DNA from: PHAA01 sp034678805
Lineage (GTDB): Bacteria; Bacillota; Syntrophomonadia; Syntrophomonadales; Syntrophomonadaceae
Assembly: GCA_034678805.1 (NCBI GenBank)
Contig: JAXDBN010000244.1
Location: forward strand, 1 to 64,000
Length of the DNA: 64,000 nucleotides
Direction: 5' to 3'
A program made the translations under genes and the position numbers. The notes beneath the pieces are model-generated. The model was not told the DNA's origin. It worked only from the letters and a program-made list of their open reading frames with translations, and did not search any database. This document shows, one piece after another, positions 16,970-24,916 of this stretch (positions are counted from its first letter, which is position 1; every line of letters begins with the position of its first letter).

Positions 16970-17722
16970 ATGAATAAGGAACGCTTGCGTAAAATATTGG
17001 AGCAATTGCATGACGGATGTTTAGAGGTTGATGATGCTTGCCGCCTTTTAGACACCCTGCCATTCGAAGATCTGGGTTTCGCAAAGCTGGATCATCATCG
17101 CCCTTTAAGAGACCACTTCCCTGAAGTTGTCTTTTGTCAAGGTAAGTCAATTGAGCAGATTATCACTATTTTCGAACAACTTACCTTGCAAAGTGATTTG
17201 ATTTTGGGTACAAGGGCCACTCAAGCAGTATATGACTCGGTCAGGGAGCGTCTTACCGACATCAAATATGATCCAACCGCCCGGGTCTTATATATTAATC
17301 GATCTGCAGCTCCGTCTATTGGACACGTAGCCATAGTGACTGCTGGTACTGCCGATATTCCGGTAGCGGAGGAGGCTGCGGTTTGCTTGGGTGTGATGGG
17401 AGCTGTGGTTTCGCGCTTCTATGATGTAGGCGTTGCAGGTATCCATCGTTTGTTGGCCCGGGTTAATGAGATCAATCAAGCTGAGGTAATTATTGTAGTC
17501 GCAGGTATGGAAGGGGCTTTAGCCAGCGTTGTGGGGGGATTGACCAATAAACCGGTAATCGCCGTCCCGACTAGTGTTGGTTATGGGGCTAGCTTTAATG
17601 GGCTGGCTGCTTTGCTCGCCATGCTTAATAGCTGTGCCAGCGGAGTAGGTGTAGTCAATATTGACAATGGTTATGGAGCTGCTGCTTTGGCTGCCACAAT
17701 CTTGAAAACATTTCGTGGATAA
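16970..17722 (+). CDS. larB: Nickel pincer cofactor biosynthesis protein LarB
   Basis: LarB carboxylates and hydrolyses nicotinic acid adenine dinucleotide, the first step towards the nickel-pincer cofactor of lactate racemase and related enzymes. The 250-residue protein has a family N-terminus (LRKILEQLHDG) and a PurE-like C-terminal domain with TAGTADIPVAEEA, VAGMEGALASVVGGL and ALPTSVGYG-like VPTSVGYGASF. Its partners larC, larE and any larA are not in this window, so it is an orphan locally. It may be cotranscribed with the oxidoreductase genes. Confidence 0.93.
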   Translation: MNKERLRKILEQLHDGCLEVDDACRLLDTLPFEDLGFAKLDHHRPLRDHFPEVVFCQGKSIEQIITIFEQLTLQSDLILGTRATQAVYDSVRERLTDIKYDPTARVLYINRSAAPSIGHVAIVTAGTADIPVAEEAAVCLGVMGAVVSRFYDVGVAGIHRLLARVNEINQAEVIIVVAGMEGALASVVGGLTNKPVIAVPTSVGYGASFNGLAALLAMLNSCASGVGVVNIDNGYGAAALAATILKTFRG

Positions 17723-17756
17723 AGGCCCTTTCCCAGGCATAAGATAGAGGAGGAGC

Positions 17757-18260
17757 ATGCCTGGGGGGATTCTTTTGAAAAATTTTTTAGACCAAATAGA
17801 AAAAGGGCTGATAAGGTTTGTCGTTGTTACTATAGTAATAATGGCTGTTATTCAGGGAGTCATGTCCGTTGATCCCATTCGGTTATATCTAAGCTGGGGT
17901 GAAAGAATGGAAGGGGAAACCATTCAATTACCCGTTGCCACAACCTCAAATAATGCCGATCTCGATGCTGAAGAAGCCATCTCTCCTCAAGCCCGGGTAG
18001 CAATTGAAATCAACCAGTTTTCATCCTTGCCTCGAGCCCAGGTTTTAGTTAATGGGAAGCCCAAAGCTAATTTTACTGGTAAAAGGGTCAACGTAACAAT
18101 CCAAGCCGGTGATACCATAGAAGTTGATGCTACCGCTTACAACTTTCCAATTGACTTTAATATAGCAGCTGTATCGTCCAACCTGGCATTTCCAGAAAAA
18201 GGTCAGGTGTACACAGCCAATCAAGCCATAGTCATGATAGGTAAAAGTATAGTAAAATAA
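17757..18260 (+). CDS. Membrane-anchored protein of unknown function
   Basis: A 167-residue protein with one N-terminal membrane segment (about 20-37) and an exported domain rich in short beta-like stretches, ending in a region (RAQVLVNGKPKANF-x-GKRVNVTIQAGD) that looks like a carbohydrate-binding-free Ig-type beta sandwich. I do not recognise the family. ATG 17757 follows GAGGAGGAG closely; TTG 17775, preceded by GGGGGGA, is an equally good start and would give LKNFLDQIEKG. It lies between larB and the HutP-family gene. Confidence 0.6.
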   Translation: MPGGILLKNFLDQIEKGLIRFVVVTIVIMAVIQGVMSVDPIRLYLSWGERMEGETIQLPVATTSNNADLDAEEAISPQARVAIEINQFSSLPRAQVLVNGKPKANFTGKRVNVTIQAGDTIEVDATAYNFPIDFNIAAVSSNLAFPEKGQVYTANQAIVMIGKSIVK

Positions 18261-18288
18261 GGCAGACATACTTTGGGGGGGAATTCCA

Positions 18289-18705
18289 ATGGAACCAGGC
18301 AGCAAGATAGCAGCCTCATCAGCCATTAAGATGGCATTATCCTCCACACGCAGTGAGGAAATACAAATAAAAAAAGCCCTTCTTGAAGAACATGGTGTTA
18401 AAGCCGTTGCGGTTGACTATGGGGGAGAGTTCATCTCATCTATGGCTAAAATCGTGGAACGTTCTGTCGTTGCGGCCAAAAGAGAAGGCGTTATCAAGGA
18501 TACTCATTCCGATGAAGGTGCAGTAGCTGGGGCTTCGCGAGAGGCTTTATCCCAAATTATGCCGAAAGCGTTAGGGTTGAATGTTGGCGGAAAAATAGGC
18601 GTTGCTCGCTTCCATGATCACGTCAGTGTAGCAGTATTTATGGGGATAGGGCTTTTACACTTGGACGAGGTAGCAATTGGACTGGGTCATCGGGCTGTGC
18701 CATGA
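18289..18705 (+). CDS. hutP: HutP family protein
   Basis: In Bacillus, HutP binds histidine and Mg2+ and then RNA carrying NAG repeats, preventing termination in the histidine-utilisation operon. This 138-residue protein has the family layout: an N-terminal helix (AASSAIKMALSSTRSEE), VDYGGEF, a GAVAGASREALSQI helix, GKIGVAR and the C-terminal GLGHRAV carrying the metal-binding His. No hut gene is nearby; the next gene is aroH. It may therefore control some other histidine-related or unrelated target. RBS GGGGGGG before ATG. Confidence 0.85.
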   Translation: MEPGSKIAASSAIKMALSSTRSEEIQIKKALLEEHGVKAVAVDYGGEFISSMAKIVERSVVAAKREGVIKDTHSDEGAVAGASREALSQIMPKALGLNVGGKIGVARFHDHVSVAVFMGIGLLHLDEVAIGLGHRAVP

Positions 18706-18792
18706 GTTTGACAGATGAGTTGTTTTCATATGGTCATCGCAATACATGTACATTATACAAACTAGAAATCTAATAAAGGTGAGGACGGAAGT

Positions 18793-19164
18793 ATGGCAGT
18801 AAGAGGTATCAGAGGGGCAATTACCGTAGAGAAAGATGAGAATAAGGAGCTATCAGAAGCAACCCAAGAGCTATTGACCCAGATGATCAGTAATAACGGA
18901 ATACTATCACAAGATATTATTAGCATCATATTTACCATGACCCCAGACCTAAGATCTGCTTTCCCCGCCGAGGCTGCCCGGGCCATGGGATTGACCCTAG
19001 TGCCTTTGTTATGCACCCAGGAAATACCGGTTCCCGGAGCTCTTCCCCTATGCATAAGGGTATTAATGCATATTAATACCGAAAAACCACAGGATCAAAT
19101 AAAGCACCAGTTCATGCGTGCAGCATCCCAGTTGCGTCCAGACCTCAGTAAGATTACCGACTAA
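18793..19164 (+). CDS. aroH: Chorismate mutase, AroH class
   Basis: AroH converts chorismate to prephenate on the way to phenylalanine and tyrosine. The 123-residue protein belongs to the monofunctional trimeric class of B. subtilis: it starts MAVRGIRGAITVE, then has SIIFTMTPDL, FPAEAAR and MGLTLVPLLCTQEIPVPG. RBS AGGTGAGGACGG. It is preceded by 87 bases of noncoding sequence and followed by a membrane-protein gene. Confidence 0.95.
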   Translation: MAVRGIRGAITVEKDENKELSEATQELLTQMISNNGILSQDIISIIFTMTPDLRSAFPAEAARAMGLTLVPLLCTQEIPVPGALPLCIRVLMHINTEKPQDQIKHQFMRAASQLRPDLSKITD

Positions 19165-19326
19165 GATATTTGGATTGTTATATATATGCGTTATTCATTG
19201 ACCTACTGACAACTCATATTCCATCTATTACAATACAATATATAGAATGATCATTTGATAGCATGGAGGAAACAGGTACAGTCAGCCATGTTGTCATCGG
19301 GCTTTTTTCTAAAAGGAGTGGTTGGA

Positions 19327-19803
19327 GTGGATTATGGTGTTGCTGCTTTTCTAGCCATGCTGGGATTCTTTTCTTTTATTCTGTTCATAGTGGGCGCGGT
19401 TTTCTATGTATTGAAATCGGTTGGTTTGTCGACTATGGCCTCTAATCGGGGTATAGATAATCCTTGGTTGGCTTGGATACCGGTAGCGGATCTCTATATT
19501 ATGGGTCTTCTGGTAGGGGAGATAGATATATTTTCTTATCATCTCGACAATTTGGGTTTATGGTGCCCGGTCATAATAGTTGGAGGAGTCTTTTTGTCCG
19601 GTATTCCAGGAATCGGGTGGCTAATCAGCGTGGGCGTATTTATTTTTTCAATTCTGTTTACTTATAGATTTTTCGAAATATATACTGATCAGGCTATTCT
19701 CTATACAGTTCTGTCGGTATTGCTATGCCTGCTCCCAGTTTTTATTTTTGTAATTCGTAATAATCGACCCTTAACTCATTCAGGTTTAGGACCTTCGGCC
19801 TGA
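19327..19803 (+). CDS. Small multi-pass membrane protein, function unknown
   Basis: About 158 residues with four hydrophobic helices. The stretch GIDNPWLAWIPVADLYIMG recurs in uncharacterised Firmicute membrane proteins. I cannot assign a function. GTG 19327 is chosen because AAGGAG lies 9 bases upstream; the longest frame begins at TTG 19255 without a ribosome site and with an unlikely N-terminus. It is followed by a strong terminator. Confidence 0.65.
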   Translation: MDYGVAAFLAMLGFFSFILFIVGAVFYVLKSVGLSTMASNRGIDNPWLAWIPVADLYIMGLLVGEIDIFSYHLDNLGLWCPVIIVGGVFLSGIPGIGWLISVGVFIFSILFTYRFFEIYTDQAILYTVLSVLLCLLPVFIFVIRNNRPLTHSGLGPSA

Positions 19804-19824
19804 TAAACTATATTTGTGAATATT

Positions 19825-19866
19825 AACGACCGGTGATTTAATATTACATCGCCGGTCGTTTTTTTA
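19825..19866 (+). terminator. Rho-independent terminator
   Basis: AACGACCGG (19825-19833) pairs with CCGGTCGTT (19852-19860), followed by a run of T to 19866. It ends the plus-strand unit before the minus-strand genes. Confidence 0.88.
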
Positions 19867-19930
19867 GACGTCAATTAAGACAAACGGAACTCAATTTCTA
19901 TAGAATTAGAGCCAACATAGTACCAAGGTC

Positions 19931-20770
19931 TCACCTGGATGTTTTTTTGCACACATCATAGAGATCAGTTCTTCTGTGATTTAACAATGGCATTTCCTTG
20001 CGGACGCGGTCCAAAACCGAAAAATCCAGCCGGCAAATGAGGATTTCTTCCCCGTGACCCGCTTCAGCCATTACCATTCCCCAAGGATCAACCACCATGG
20101 AATGTCCCCACGCATGATAACTAGCTTCAGGATTACGTGCGGGTGAGGCAGCCACAACAAATAGCTGGTTATCGATCGCCCTTGATCTCATCAGCAGATC
20201 CCAATGAGCAGGACCGGTTGTCATATTAAATGCGGCTGGGATAATCAGCATGTTGGCACCTTGCAGGGTGAGCAGACGGGCTAGTTCAGGAAAGCGGATA
20301 TCGTAGCATATTATGGTGCTAATGCATAAATCCTGGTACCGAATAATTTCCAGGGTATTACCGGCAGTAAAAACCTCTGATTCCTTAAAAGTAATTTGTC
20401 CTGGGATATCAATGTCAAATAAGTGTATCTTACGGTGTGCACCTATGAGATTGCCATCCTGGTCGAAAGTGTAACTGGTGTTGAAGATATCTCCGTTCTG
20501 ACTGCGCTCCGGGATGGATCCACCTACTAAAATACATCGATTTTTACGGGCTGTTTCGGAAAGAAACCGGGCTGTTTCACCCGGGTAGACCTCTGCCTGG
20601 TTGGCCATAATCGAGTTTACATAGGGGACATTAAAAACTTCTGGCAGTACCACCATTTCTGCTCCATCCCGAACTGCACTTTCAATCATTTCTCCGGCAT
20701 GCCGCAAGTTGGTGCTCTTATCATTTGTAACCTGGATCTGACATATGCCTAGGTTCAGTTGTTTATTCAA
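19931..20770 (-). CDS. Carbon-nitrogen hydrolase (nitrilase/omega-amidase family)
   Basis: A 279-residue cytoplasmic amidase with the complete catalytic triad of the nitrilase superfamily: Glu44 in VLPEVFNVPY, Lys113 in HRKIHLFD, Cys154 in IICYDIRFPE. Overall it is close to omega-amidase (Nit2), which hydrolyses 2-oxoglutaramate or succinamate-type omega-amides, but the substrate is not proven by sequence. The start is a TTG with AAGGAGG five bases before it. It lies 17 bases after trpS and is likely cotranscribed with it. Confidence 0.9.
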   Translation of the reverse strand: MNKQLNLGICQIQVTNDKSTNLRHAGEMIESAVRDGAEMVVLPEVFNVPYVNSIMANQAEVYPGETARFLSETARKNRCILVGGSIPERSQNGDIFNTSYTFDQDGNLIGAHRKIHLFDIDIPGQITFKESEVFTAGNTLEIIRYQDLCISTIICYDIRFPELARLLTLQGANMLIIPAAFNMTTGPAHWDLLMRSRAIDNQLFVVAASPARNPEASYHAWGHSMVVDPWGMVMAEAGHGEEILICRLDFSVLDRVRKEMPLLNHRRTDLYDVCKKTSR

Positions 20771-20787
20771 AGGAACCTCCTTACTCT

Positions 20788-21786
20788 TTATCCATTAAAA
20801 TAGTCTATACCCATGGCTATCCTGACTTCTTTCATAGTCTGTCTGGCTACCTGGTTAGCCTTGGCAGTACCATCCATCAGTATCTCTTTGACTAGCGCAG
20901 GATTTTGGATGTAAGTTTGCCGTCTTTCTCTCATGGGTTCAAGCAGGGTGTCAATACATCCGGATAAACGTTTCTTACAATTTACACATCCGATTTTGCC
21001 CTCCCGGCAGTCAGTTTCTATTTGGCCAACCTCCGGCTGATTAAAAACCTTATGATATTCAAATACTGTGCATATCTCAGGATGGCCAGGATCAGTTTTA
21101 TGAATACGGGCCGGGTCAGTTACTGCATCCATTACTTTCTTTCTTACCTCCTCTGAGGTATCACTAAGATAAATGGCATTATTGAGGCTCTTACTCATTT
21201 TGGCCTTGCCGTCTAAACCCACTAACCGGGGAACTTCTCCCACCAATATCTCCGGTTCGGTTAATACAGGCTGGTACAAATCATTGAACCGTCTTACGAT
21301 CTTGCGAGTGAGTTCGAGATGAGGAATTTGATCCTCACCTACCGGTACCAGGTTAGCTTTAAAAATAGCTATGTCCGCTGCCTGGCTAACCGGATAACCA
21401 AGAAAGCCGTAGGGCATATCACTGAATCCATGCTGCTTAGCCTCTGACTTCACAGTAGGATTATGTCTCAATACGTTTACAGATGTGAACATGCCAAAAT
21501 AAGCTGCTAATTCATGAATCTCCGGGATCATACTCTGGATACAGATGGTTGCTTTATGAGGATCAAGGCCTGCAGCCAGGTAGTCTTCGGCTATTTGCAG
21601 GGTATCCCTGCGGAGATTTTCAGGATTCTCGAAATTGGTCGTAAGTGCTTGAACATCCGCAATAAGAATGTAACTTTCATATTCATCCTGTAATTTGACC
21701 CGGTTGGCCAGACTACCTACATAATGGCCCAGGTGCAATTTACCGGTTGGTCTATCACCGGTCAATATTCTTTTCTTTGCTGTCAT
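20788..21786 (-). CDS. trpS: Tryptophanyl-tRNA synthetase, four-cysteine type
   Basis: Class I synthetase charging tRNA-Trp. The HIGH-type motif TGKLHLGH is at residues 14-21 and KMSKS at 196-200; length 332 is normal. It also carries cysteines 239, 260, 267 and 270 (spacing x20, x6, x2), which resembles the [4Fe-4S] cluster motif near the anticodon-binding part of Thermotoga TrpRS. Ordinary Bacillus TrpRS lacks these. A GGGGGG ribosome site precedes the ATG. No T-box leader was seen upstream. Confidence 0.95.
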   Translation of the reverse strand: MTAKKRILTGDRPTGKLHLGHYVGSLANRVKLQDEYESYILIADVQALTTNFENPENLRRDTLQIAEDYLAAGLDPHKATICIQSMIPEIHELAAYFGMFTSVNVLRHNPTVKSEAKQHGFSDMPYGFLGYPVSQAADIAIFKANLVPVGEDQIPHLELTRKIVRRFNDLYQPVLTEPEILVGEVPRLVGLDGKAKMSKSLNNAIYLSDTSEEVRKKVMDAVTDPARIHKTDPGHPEICTVFEYHKVFNQPEVGQIETDCREGKIGCVNCKKRLSGCIDTLLEPMRERRQTYIQNPALVKEILMDGTAKANQVARQTMKEVRIAMGIDYFNG

Positions 21787-21948
21787 TATTGTGGACCCCC
21801 CTGTTAAATATGTCTGTCCAAATTCTCAGACCAACATTTAAAGTATCATTATGACCGGAAAAATACAAGTCTGGGGATAAAAAAGGTAGTCATGACGGTC
21901 TCACTGCTATGGGAAAATTTGTGCACTAAATTTTTCAGTGGAGGCTTA

Positions 21949-21976
21949 TTGACATGGGGTATGATTGTGCTAAAAT
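21949..21976 (+). promoter_or_regulatory. Promoter for speD
   Basis: A perfect TTGACA (21949-21954) and TAAAAT (21971-21976) are separated by 16 bases. This would give a leader of about 75 bases before speD. Confidence 0.65.
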
Positions 21977-22056
21977 TCTACATGTGTGTTTTCAGACGGT
22001 TAATTAGGAGGTTTGAGACAATCTAACAAAAAACTTAATGAAGGGAGCTGACATGA

Positions 22057-22437
22057 TTGCAGTCTTTGGGGCGACATGTACTAGCAGAGGTTTATGGATG
22101 TCGATTTGAAGCATTAAATGATATCCAGAAGGTGGAGGATATCATGATTAATGCAGCTTTAGAGGCTGGCGCTGAGGTTAGGGAAGTTGTATTCCACAAG
22201 TTTAGTCCTCAAGGGGTTAGCGGAGTTGTTGTTATTTCCGAGTCTCACCTGGCGATTCATACCTGGCCCGAATTGGGATATGCCGCAGTGGACGTGTTTA
22301 CCTGCGGAGAAAAAGTCAATCCTTGGGACGCATGTAACTATTTATCCAAAGCATTTGGAGCGGAATATGTAAATGCGCAGGAAATTACCAGGGGATTGAT
22401 AGTTGACCAGGAAGAACGTATGGTGGTAAATATTTAG
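22057..22437 (+). CDS. speD: S-adenosylmethionine decarboxylase proenzyme
   Basis: SpeD makes decarboxylated SAM, the aminopropyl donor for spermidine. It is the short class-1B bacterial form (126 residues). The proenzyme cleaves itself between Glu62 and Ser63 in SESHLAIHTWPE, turning Ser63 into the pyruvoyl group; FTCGEKVNPWDAC carries the proton-donating Cys. The start is a TTG with AAGGGAG nine bases upstream. No speE is adjacent. A terminator follows at about 22499. Confidence 0.96.
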   Translation: MQSLGRHVLAEVYGCRFEALNDIQKVEDIMINAALEAGAEVREVVFHKFSPQGVSGVVVISESHLAIHTWPELGYAAVDVFTCGEKVNPWDACNYLSKAFGAEYVNAQEITRGLIVDQEERMVVNI

Positions 22438-22728
22438 GAGGGATACTATTTTAGTAGACCGATCAAAATTAATCAATACGCTGAACAGTAATTAAAGGGC
22501 CTTACTTGGAATTTTCGAGTAAGGCTTTAATCTTTTTCTGAAGATCTTGGCAGTAGTGCCGTGAATTATTTAATGTAATTGTGGCACTGATTGAGATATG
22601 ATATAAAGGCAGTCTATCGACGGTTTATTTAGATAAAATATATCATAAGCAGGAAACACTCATAATTTGTGGAATCATAAGAGACGGTAGCGATTTATGT
22701 CTTCTTTGGATTGGGAGGGTTGGAATAA
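22438..22728 (+). other. Intergenic region after speD
   Basis: A gene-free stretch of 291 bases. It holds one clear terminator (described separately) and nothing coding. A 15-base stretch at 22598-22612 recurs at 22748-22762 inside the next gene; it may be chance. No promoter stands out, though the region must carry one for the quinone block. Confidence 0.6.
22499..22538 (+). terminator. Rho-independent terminator after speD
   Basis: GCCTTACT (22499-22506) pairs with AGTAAGGC (22518-22525), followed by TTTAATCTTTTT. Confidence 0.85.
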
Positions 22729-23475
22729 ATGAACTTTATCCTTACTGATGATATAAAGGCAGATGTAAGGGAAATGGAAAAAGAGTTCCAAAAGAACCTG
22801 CAGCCTTGGTGGGATGAGTTAAGCTTATACCTTCCAAAACCGGGAGATGATGAGGGTTTTCAAATTTTGCCGGTAATAGTGATGCGGGCTTATAGATGGG
22901 CAGGTCATCAACCGCAGTTGGCTATTAAAATGGCTAACTTGTTCCGGACGATTAATTTTGCCAACCTGGTTCATTTGAGAGTCCGGGATTCTATTGAGGG
23001 ACAACAACATAATCAAGATTTACAGTTTACCATTCTCATCGGCGACTATATTTTTGGATTGGTTCTGAAATTGTTGCTCGAGACCAATGCCGAAAGACTT
23101 TTGGATCAATTTGCCACAATGATATGCAATATAAATGAAGGCTTTGTTTGGACATATAATCTGGGGGCTGATTTAGAGGAGTCCTTAACCAGAACCCGGG
23201 CGCCCTTTTATGCGAATGCCTTTGCAAGCGCCGCGAAATTACAGGATTGGTCACCCCAGGATGTTGCCTTATATGGCAACTTGGGTCAAAACCTGGGTAT
23301 GGCCCTAGAGCTAATATATATCCATAACAGTAGAGATAAAGGGATGATCTATCTCGATAGGGCCGAATCATTTTACCAACAGCTTAGCCAAGCGCGATTT
23401 GAAAATAATAATGACTTGATTAATATACTTTCAGCAATACGTACTGGTGAAGGAAGGGCAGCCAATGGCATATAA
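22729..23475 (+). CDS. Degenerate polyprenyl-synthase-like protein, possible non-catalytic subunit
   Basis: The 248-residue protein keeps the frame of an isoprenyl diphosphate synthase but not its active site. LVHLRVRD (80-87) lines up with LVHDDVID of the intact synthase at 25.9 kb, so the first two aspartates of DDxxD are replaced by Leu-Arg. ILIGDYIFG (103-110) matches the family GDY motif, and LGMALELIYIHN lines up with LGMAFQITDDILD, so the second aspartate motif is lost too. The size resembles HepS, the non-catalytic half of heptaprenyl diphosphate synthase. It overlaps ubiD by 11 bases, in a quinone gene block. Assignment is inference from motif alignment. Confidence 0.6.
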   Translation: MNFILTDDIKADVREMEKEFQKNLQPWWDELSLYLPKPGDDEGFQILPVIVMRAYRWAGHQPQLAIKMANLFRTINFANLVHLRVRDSIEGQQHNQDLQFTILIGDYIFGLVLKLLLETNAERLLDQFATMICNINEGFVWTYNLGADLEESLTRTRAPFYANAFASAAKLQDWSPQDVALYGNLGQNLGMALELIYIHNSRDKGMIYLDRAESFYQQLSQARFENNNDLINILSAIRTGEGRAANGI

Positions 23476-24916
23476 AGACTTACATGAGTTTGTTGAGCTA
23501 CTTGAAAAGCGGGGACAACTGCTGAGAATAAAGGCTCCGGTTGATCCCGAACTTGAAATAACCGAGATTACTGACCGGATCAGCAAAGTCGGAGGCCCGG
23601 CACTTCTGTTTGAAAATGTCAAAGGCTCGAATATGCCGGTGCTAATAAATGCCTATGGCAGCAGGGAGCGAATGGCCTGGAGTCTGGGAGTGGATGACCT
23701 GGAAGGGATCGCCAGTGAAATCACCGGTTTGCTGCAGCTAGCCGATAGTATGCCCGAATCTCTACTGGGGAAGGTAAAAATGCTGCCCCAGCTGGCTCAG
23801 TTATCAAATTTTTTCCCGAAATTGGTGAAAAGCGGAGTATGCCAGGAGGTAGTACACACCCAGCCGAATCTCAATCTTCTGCCTGTCCTCAAGTGTTGGC
23901 CGGATGATGCAGGTAAGTTTATCACCCTGCCCCATGTCTACACCCGTGATCCTCGCAATGGCAAGAGAAATGTAGGTATGTACCGCTTGCAGGTTTATGA
24001 TGAAAATACTACTGGTATGCACTGGCATGTTCATCATGATGGTGCTGAGAATTATCGTTTAAACAAAGAATCAGAAACCAACATAATGGAAGTGGCCGTA
24101 GCCTTGGGTGGAGACCCCTCTATTGCTTATGCGGCTACTGCTCCCTTACCTAAAGAGATCGATGAGCTTATCTTTGCCGGTTTTCTCAGGAAAAAACCAG
24201 TGGAACTGGTTAAATGCAAGACTGTTGACCTGGAAGTACCAGCGGACGCAGAGATTATTTTAGAGGGTTATATAGTTCCTTCGGAGAGTCGTATAGAAGG
24301 TCCCTTCGGGGATCACACCGGTTATTACTCTCTGCCTGGCGATTATCCCGTATTTCACGTAAAATGCATGACGCATCGTAAGAATGCCATTTATCCTACC
24401 ACTATAGTAGGCAAGCCCCCCATGGAAGACTGTTACCTGGCCCTGGCTAGTGAACGTATATTTCTGCCCTTACTAAGAATGCAAGTCCCAGAGGTTGTTG
24501 ACATGCATATGCCTATGGAAGGTGTGTTCCATAATTGTGTTTTTGTTTCTATTAATAAAACCTATCCAGGTCAAGCTCGTAAGGTGATGAATGCTTTATG
24601 GGGCATGGGGCAGATGATGTTTGCAAAATTTATCGTGGTAGTTGACAAGGAAATAAATGTTCAAAATTTGTCAGAGGTGTTGTGGAAGTTGTTCAACAAT
24701 GTTGACCCCCGCAGGGACATAATGGTTACTGATGGGCCCTTGGATGTCCTTGATCATTCGGCTCCCTTACCTTTGTTTGGTTCCAAGATGGGTATAGACG
24801 CTACGAAGAAATGGCCGGGAGAAGGGCACCTGCGCGAGTGGCCCGATGATATAGAGATGAGCAAGGATATAATTGAGCTGGTAAATACCCGTTGGAGTGA
24901 GTACGGCTTTGAATAA
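23465..24916 (+). CDS. ubiD: UbiD-family decarboxylase (quinone biosynthesis)
   Basis: UbiD enzymes use prenylated FMN to decarboxylate aromatic or unsaturated acids. At 483 residues this is full length; features include the N-terminal DLHEFVELLEKRGQL, VGMYRLQVYDENTTGMHWHVHHDGA (a short piece: TTGMHWHVHHDG), and the catalytic SRIEGPFGDHTGYYS. The neighbouring prenyltransferase and polyprenyl synthase point to menaquinone synthesis by the UbiA/UbiD-type (futalosine-like) late steps rather than degradation of aromatics. ATG 23465 has GAAGGAAGGG upstream. Its prFMN supplier (UbiX) is not in view. Confidence 0.9.
   Translation: MAYKDLHEFVELLEKRGQLLRIKAPVDPELEITEITDRISKVGGPALLFENVKGSNMPVLINAYGSRERMAWSLGVDDLEGIASEITGLLQLADSMPESLLGKVKMLPQLAQLSNFFPKLVKSGVCQEVVHTQPNLNLLPVLKCWPDDAGKFITLPHVYTRDPRNGKRNVGMYRLQVYDENTTGMHWHVHHDGAENYRLNKESETNIMEVAVALGGDPSIAYAATAPLPKEIDELIFAGFLRKKPVELVKCKTVDLEVPADAEIILEGYIVPSESRIEGPFGDHTGYYSLPGDYPVFHVKCMTHRKNAIYPTTIVGKPPMEDCYLALASERIFLPLLRMQVPEVVDMHMPMEGVFHNCVFVSINKTYPGQARKVMNALWGMGQMMFAKFIVVVDKEINVQNLSEVLWKLFNNVDPRRDIMVTDGPLDVLDHSAPLPLFGSKMGIDATKKWPGEGHLREWPDDIEMSKDIIELVNTRWSEYGFE

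Noticed and set aside
21787..21948. Possible T-box leader before trpS
   Set aside because: The T-box core (AGGGTGG-x-ACCGCG) and a terminator-antiterminator pair are absent on the minus strand.
22598..22762. 15-base direct repeat, 22598-22612 and 22748-22762
   Set aside because: One copy lies in coding sequence and the motif is AT-rich; only two copies, probably chance.
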